Position numbers and translations under genes: made by a program
The notes under the pieces: model-generated
What the model saw: the letters and a program-made list of their open reading frames with translations, nothing else
Databases searched by the model: none
Told to the model about the DNA's origin: nothing
Source of the DNA: JBELMB01 sp042088665
GTDB lineage: Bacteria > Pseudomonadota > Alphaproteobacteria > Rhodobacterales > Rhodobacteraceae
DNA: 39,641 nucleotides
Assembly (NCBI GenBank): GCA_042088665.1
Contig: JBELMB010000033.1
Location: 1 to 39,641, forward strand
Direction: 5' to 3'
Shown here: positions 39,027-39,641 of the stretch, piece by piece
How the letters are laid out: the number at the start of each line of letters is the position of its first letter
Position numbering within the stretch: position 1 is the first letter of the stretch

Positions 39027-39641
39027 GTGATCGAGCTGGAAAACGTGGCCTATTCCTACAGCGGAGAGGCGCTGTTGACGGACATGTCGCTGCGTCTGGC
39101 GCCGGGGGCATTCCACTTTCTGACCGGTCCGTCCGGAGCGGGCAAGACCACCTTCCTGAAACTCTGCTATGGTGCCCTGAAGGCCAGCGACGGGTCTGTG
39201 CGCATCTTTGGCAGCGATGTGTCCGAGATGGGCCGGGACGATGTGGCCTATACCCGACGGCGGATCGGCGTGGTGCATCAGGATTGTCAGTTTCTCGATC
39301 ATTTGTCCGTGGCCGAAAACGTGGCGCTGCCGCTGACCGTCTCTGGTCAGGCCACGCCGGGTCAGGCGGACAATCTCAATGAATTGATGACCTGGGTCGG
39401 GCTGCAAGGCAAATTCGACGCCCTGCCGCCGCAACTGTCAGGCGGAGAACGGCAGCGGGCAGCGCTCGCGCGGGCGCTGATTCTCTCGCCGGATGTGATT
39501 CTGGCGGATGAGCCCACGGGCAACGTGGACTGGGAGATGTCGCAGCGATTGTTGCGCCTGCTGGTGGAGCTGAACAAGATGGGCAAGACCGTGATGATCG
39601 CCACCCATGACCTTGCGCTGATCCGGGCCGCCAAGAGCCAC
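39027..39641 (+). CDS. ftsE: Cell division ATP-binding protein FtsE (partial at window end)
   Basis: About 205 codons of an ABC ATPase are visible before the window ends. Walker A is GPSGAGKTT, the signature is LSGGERQRAALAR, Walker B is VILADEPTGN and the switch His is in IATHDLALI. These and VHQDCQFLDHLSVAENVALPL match FtsE, which works with FtsX in the inner membrane to activate periplasmic cell-wall hydrolases at division. The start is GTG at 39027, preceded by AAGGA. A three-codon ATG frame (39019-39030) overlaps it out of frame. The ftsX gene should follow outside the window. Confidence 0.9.
   Translation, partial: MIELENVAYSYSGEALLTDMSLRLAPGAFHFLTGPSGAGKTTFLKLCYGALKASDGSVRIFGSDVSEMGRDDVAYTRRRIGVVHQDCQFLDHLSVAENVALPLTVSGQATPGQADNLNELMTWVGLQGKFDALPPQLSGGERQRAALARALILSPDVILADEPTGNVDWEMSQRLLRLLVELNKMGKTVMIATHDLALIRAAKSH

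Noticed and set aside
1..39641. tRNA, rRNA or insertion sequence
   Set aside because: I found no tRNA-like cloverleaf, rRNA segment, transposase motif or terminal inverted repeat pair by eye. A covariance-model search would be needed to exclude small RNAs.

Overview
This window is high-GC chromosomal DNA that reads as a marine alphaproteobacterium of the Rhodobacterales (Roseobacter-type). The basis is protein resemblance: an FtsH opening MGNVRNIAFWVV, a tolB-pal-cpoB-tilS-ftsH string, a zinc-ribbon gene divergent from ftsE, and a taurine aminotransferase next to a taurine ABC importer. It is densely coding. I found no tRNA, rRNA, CRISPR array, transposase or phage gene. Organism and family names come from recalled motifs, not from database searches.

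Layout. 0.1-4.1 kb (minus strand): pheT, a class I glutamine amidotransferase and a small secreted protein. 4.2-6.0 kb: a GntR/FCD regulator, tail to tail with a thioredoxin/CcdA pair that resembles a split DsbD. 6.2-10.4 kb: a NIT-domain chemoreceptor, accA and an AraC/GyrI-type regulator. 10.4-11.5 kb: a divergent LysE exporter/Lrp regulator pair. 11.7-17.9 kb: the envelope and housekeeping run tolB-pal-cpoB-tilS-ftsH, closed by a clear terminator. 18.2-21.1 kb: a MOSC protein, then a minus-strand ECF sigma factor, candidate membrane anti-sigma and CnrX/CpxP-like periplasmic protein, preceded by a four-EF-hand secreted protein. 21.3-23.8 kb: DUF983, NUDIX, a small membrane protein and an alpha/beta hydrolase. 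24.1-28.9 kb: LysR divergent from a HisD-type dehydrogenase, a methyltransferase with an internal minisatellite, a class II aldolase and a VOC protein. 29.0-31.7 kb: AMP nucleosidase, HU and an ImmA/IrrE-like protein without its HExxH motif. 31.8-37.6 kb: the taurine locus, with tpa and an overlapping acetyltransferase divergent from tauABC. 37.8 kb to the end: a zinc-ribbon membrane protein divergent from ftsE, which runs off the window.

How the genes work together. TauABC would import taurine and Tpa would transaminate it to sulfoacetaldehyde. The next enzyme, Xsc, is not in the window. Repeated GCCAGA boxes upstream of tpa sit where an activator such as TauR would bind. A HisD paralogue of the type used in sulfopropanediol oxidation and a class II aldolase lie nearby, so the 24-38 kb half may be biased towards small organosulfonates; this is inference.

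The most notable items are the long Asp-rich extracytoplasmic insertion in TauC, the acetyltransferase coupled to tpa, the sigma/anti-sigma/periplasmic sensor/EF-hand cluster, the degenerate ImmA-like protein, in-frame minisatellites in two proteins, three successive hairpins between tauA and tauB, and dispersed intergenic palindromes. I found no single unambiguous new defence or mobile system.
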